Part shown: in pieces, positions 6,756-7,523 of the stretch
Layout of the letters: the number at the start of each line of letters is the position of its first letter
Position numbering within the stretch: position 1 is the first letter of the stretch
Assembly (NCBI GenBank): GCA_003517285.1
Contig: DPAW01000113.1
Span: forward strand, 1 to 7,523
Direction of reading: 5' to 3'
DNA: 7,523 bases
From: Verrucomicrobiales bacterium
Lineage (GTDB): Bacteria > Verrucomicrobiota > Verrucomicrobiia > Limisphaerales > UBA1100
Position numbers and translations under genes: made by a program
Notes under the pieces: model-generated
Databases searched by the model: none
What the model saw: only the letters and a program-made list of their open reading frames with translations
What the model was told of the DNA's origin: nothing

Positions 6756-7523
6756 ATGAAAGCTGCATCCGCCACACTCCTTTCACTTGTTTTCCTCCAA
6801 ACCACCTTCGCCGGCGATTGGTCTCAATGGCGCGGCGAACAACGGGATGGATTCGCTCAAGACGAAAAGCCGCTGAATGCGCTGGCGGCCAAGCCTAAGC
6901 AAATGTGGCAGGTGCCCGCTGGCAAAGGGCAGGGCGGCTTGATTCTTTCCCAAGGCCGCCTCGTGATGTGTCACGAGACCGTGGTGGGAGGGAAACCCAT
7001 GGAGACAGCCGCCGTCATCGACACTACCACCGGCAAGACCCTTTGGCAGACGCCCTACTCCGAGTCTTGGCAATACACCAACGTCTACGGCCCGGGCCCG
7101 CGTACGGCGCCGATGATTGATGGTGATCTATTGTTTTGCCAAAGCGCCACCGGCGTGCTTGCCGGCATTTCCTTGAAGTCCGGTAAGTTGATTTGGAGCA
7201 AACAATACTCCAAGGATTATGGTGCCAAATGGTTCGGCGGCAATGCTCCGGGGAGCAGTGGCACAGCCGCCAGCCGGCACGGCAACAACGGCGCGCCCGT
7301 GACCGATGCCAAGCACATCTACGCCGCGGCCGGCGGACACGAAGGCGCCAGTCTCGTGTGTCTGGAGAAAGCGAATGGCAAGCTCGTTTGGAAAAGCGGC
7401 AACGACTATGCCGCGTACGCCGGCCTCATGCTCGGCAAGCTCGCCGGAGTAGAGCAGGTCGTCTACGTCACCGCTGCCAATATGAAAGGTTACCGCGCAG
7501 TTGACGGCAAGGAACTCTGGAGT
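6756..7523 (+). CDS. Exported PQQ-like beta-propeller repeat protein (3' partial)
   Basis: 256 residues are visible from ATG 6756 and the frame is still open at the window end. A Sec-type signal peptide (residues 1-19) likely ends 'TTFA' before 'GDWSQWRGEQRDG', a form of the 'DWPQWRGPxRDG' opening common in planctomycetal and verrucomicrobial PQQ-like propellers. Blade motifs recur: 'DTTTGKTLWQ' (89-98), 'SLKSGKLIWS' (139-148), 'EKANGKLVWK' (204-213) and 'AVDGKELWS' (248-256). The Trp and Gly-Lys positions are the hallmark of this repeat. The protein is periplasmic or secreted. There is no lipobox Cys, unlike E. coli BamB, which shares the fold and also acts in outer-membrane assembly. No catalytic quinoprotein-dehydrogenase residues can be judged from the visible part, and many family members bind no PQQ. 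It starts 41 bases after the LptE-like gene, with no terminator and no clear promoter or Shine-Dalgarno sequence between them. Confidence 0.88.
   Translation, partial: MKAASATLLSLVFLQTTFAGDWSQWRGEQRDGFAQDEKPLNALAAKPKQMWQVPAGKGQGGLILSQGRLVMCHETVVGGKPMETAAVIDTTTGKTLWQTPYSESWQYTNVYGPGPRTAPMIDGDLLFCQSATGVLAGISLKSGKLIWSKQYSKDYGAKWFGGNAPGSSGTAASRHGNNGAPVTDAKHIYAAAGGHEGASLVCLEKANGKLVWKSGNDYAAYAGLMLGKLAGVEQVVYVTAANMKGYRAVDGKELWS

Noticed and set aside
6199..6786. Minus-strand open frame of 195 residues
   Set aside because: It is antisense to the well-supported LptE-like gene, has no recognisable domain and no start signals.
7193..7504. Plus-strand open frame rich in Arg and Gln
   Set aside because: It is an out-of-frame reading of the PQQ-like propeller gene, whose frame carries clear repeat motifs; the Arg-rich composition is typical of a GC-rich shadow frame.

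Overview
The window looks like a chromosomal segment of a Verrucomicrobiota bacterium, or a close relative in the Planctomycetota-Verrucomicrobiota group. This rests on protein style, not on a marker gene. One gene encodes a large secreted-type protein whose N-terminal part resembles uncharacterised verrucomicrobial proteins ('LTYGFDASF', 'DDAGGLKYLY'). Another is a PQQ-like propeller opening with the 'DWxQWRG' signature common in this group. Shine-Dalgarno sequences are weak or absent, and the lipoproteins point to a two-membrane envelope.

Layout: (1) 1-3894 (+) is the 3' part of a very large gene; its start lies outside the window. The product has an N-terminal region of unknown function followed by about six divergent Ig-like (IPT/TIG-type) repeats. 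(2) 3913-3943 is a strong UUCG-tetraloop intrinsic terminator in the 50-base gap between this gene and a convergent one. (3) 3945-4616 (-) is a HAD-superfamily phosphatase of the phosphoglycolate-phosphatase type. (4) 4617-4724 is a divergent intergenic region with a small inverted repeat next to the HAD start codon and a candidate promoter whose predicted +1 coincides with the ATG of the next gene. (5) 4725-6164 (+) is a BamD-like TPR lipoprotein. (6) 6178-6714 (+) is an LptE-like lipoprotein, 13 bases downstream. (7) 6756-7523 (+) is the 5' part of an exported PQQ-like beta-propeller protein, cut by the window end.

Genes 5 and 6 form a compact outer-membrane biogenesis unit. BamD-type proteins help insert beta-barrel proteins, and LptE-type proteins are plugs and partners of the LptD lipopolysaccharide translocon, itself a Bam substrate. 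The propeller gene follows after 41 bases and may be cotranscribed; whether it works with them (BamB is also a PQQ-like propeller) is open.

I saw no tRNA, rRNA, insertion sequence, CRISPR array, prophage gene or attachment site. The window reads as ordinary housekeeping and envelope sequence. The least understood part is the repeat protein at the left. I found no convincing evidence for a new multi-gene system.
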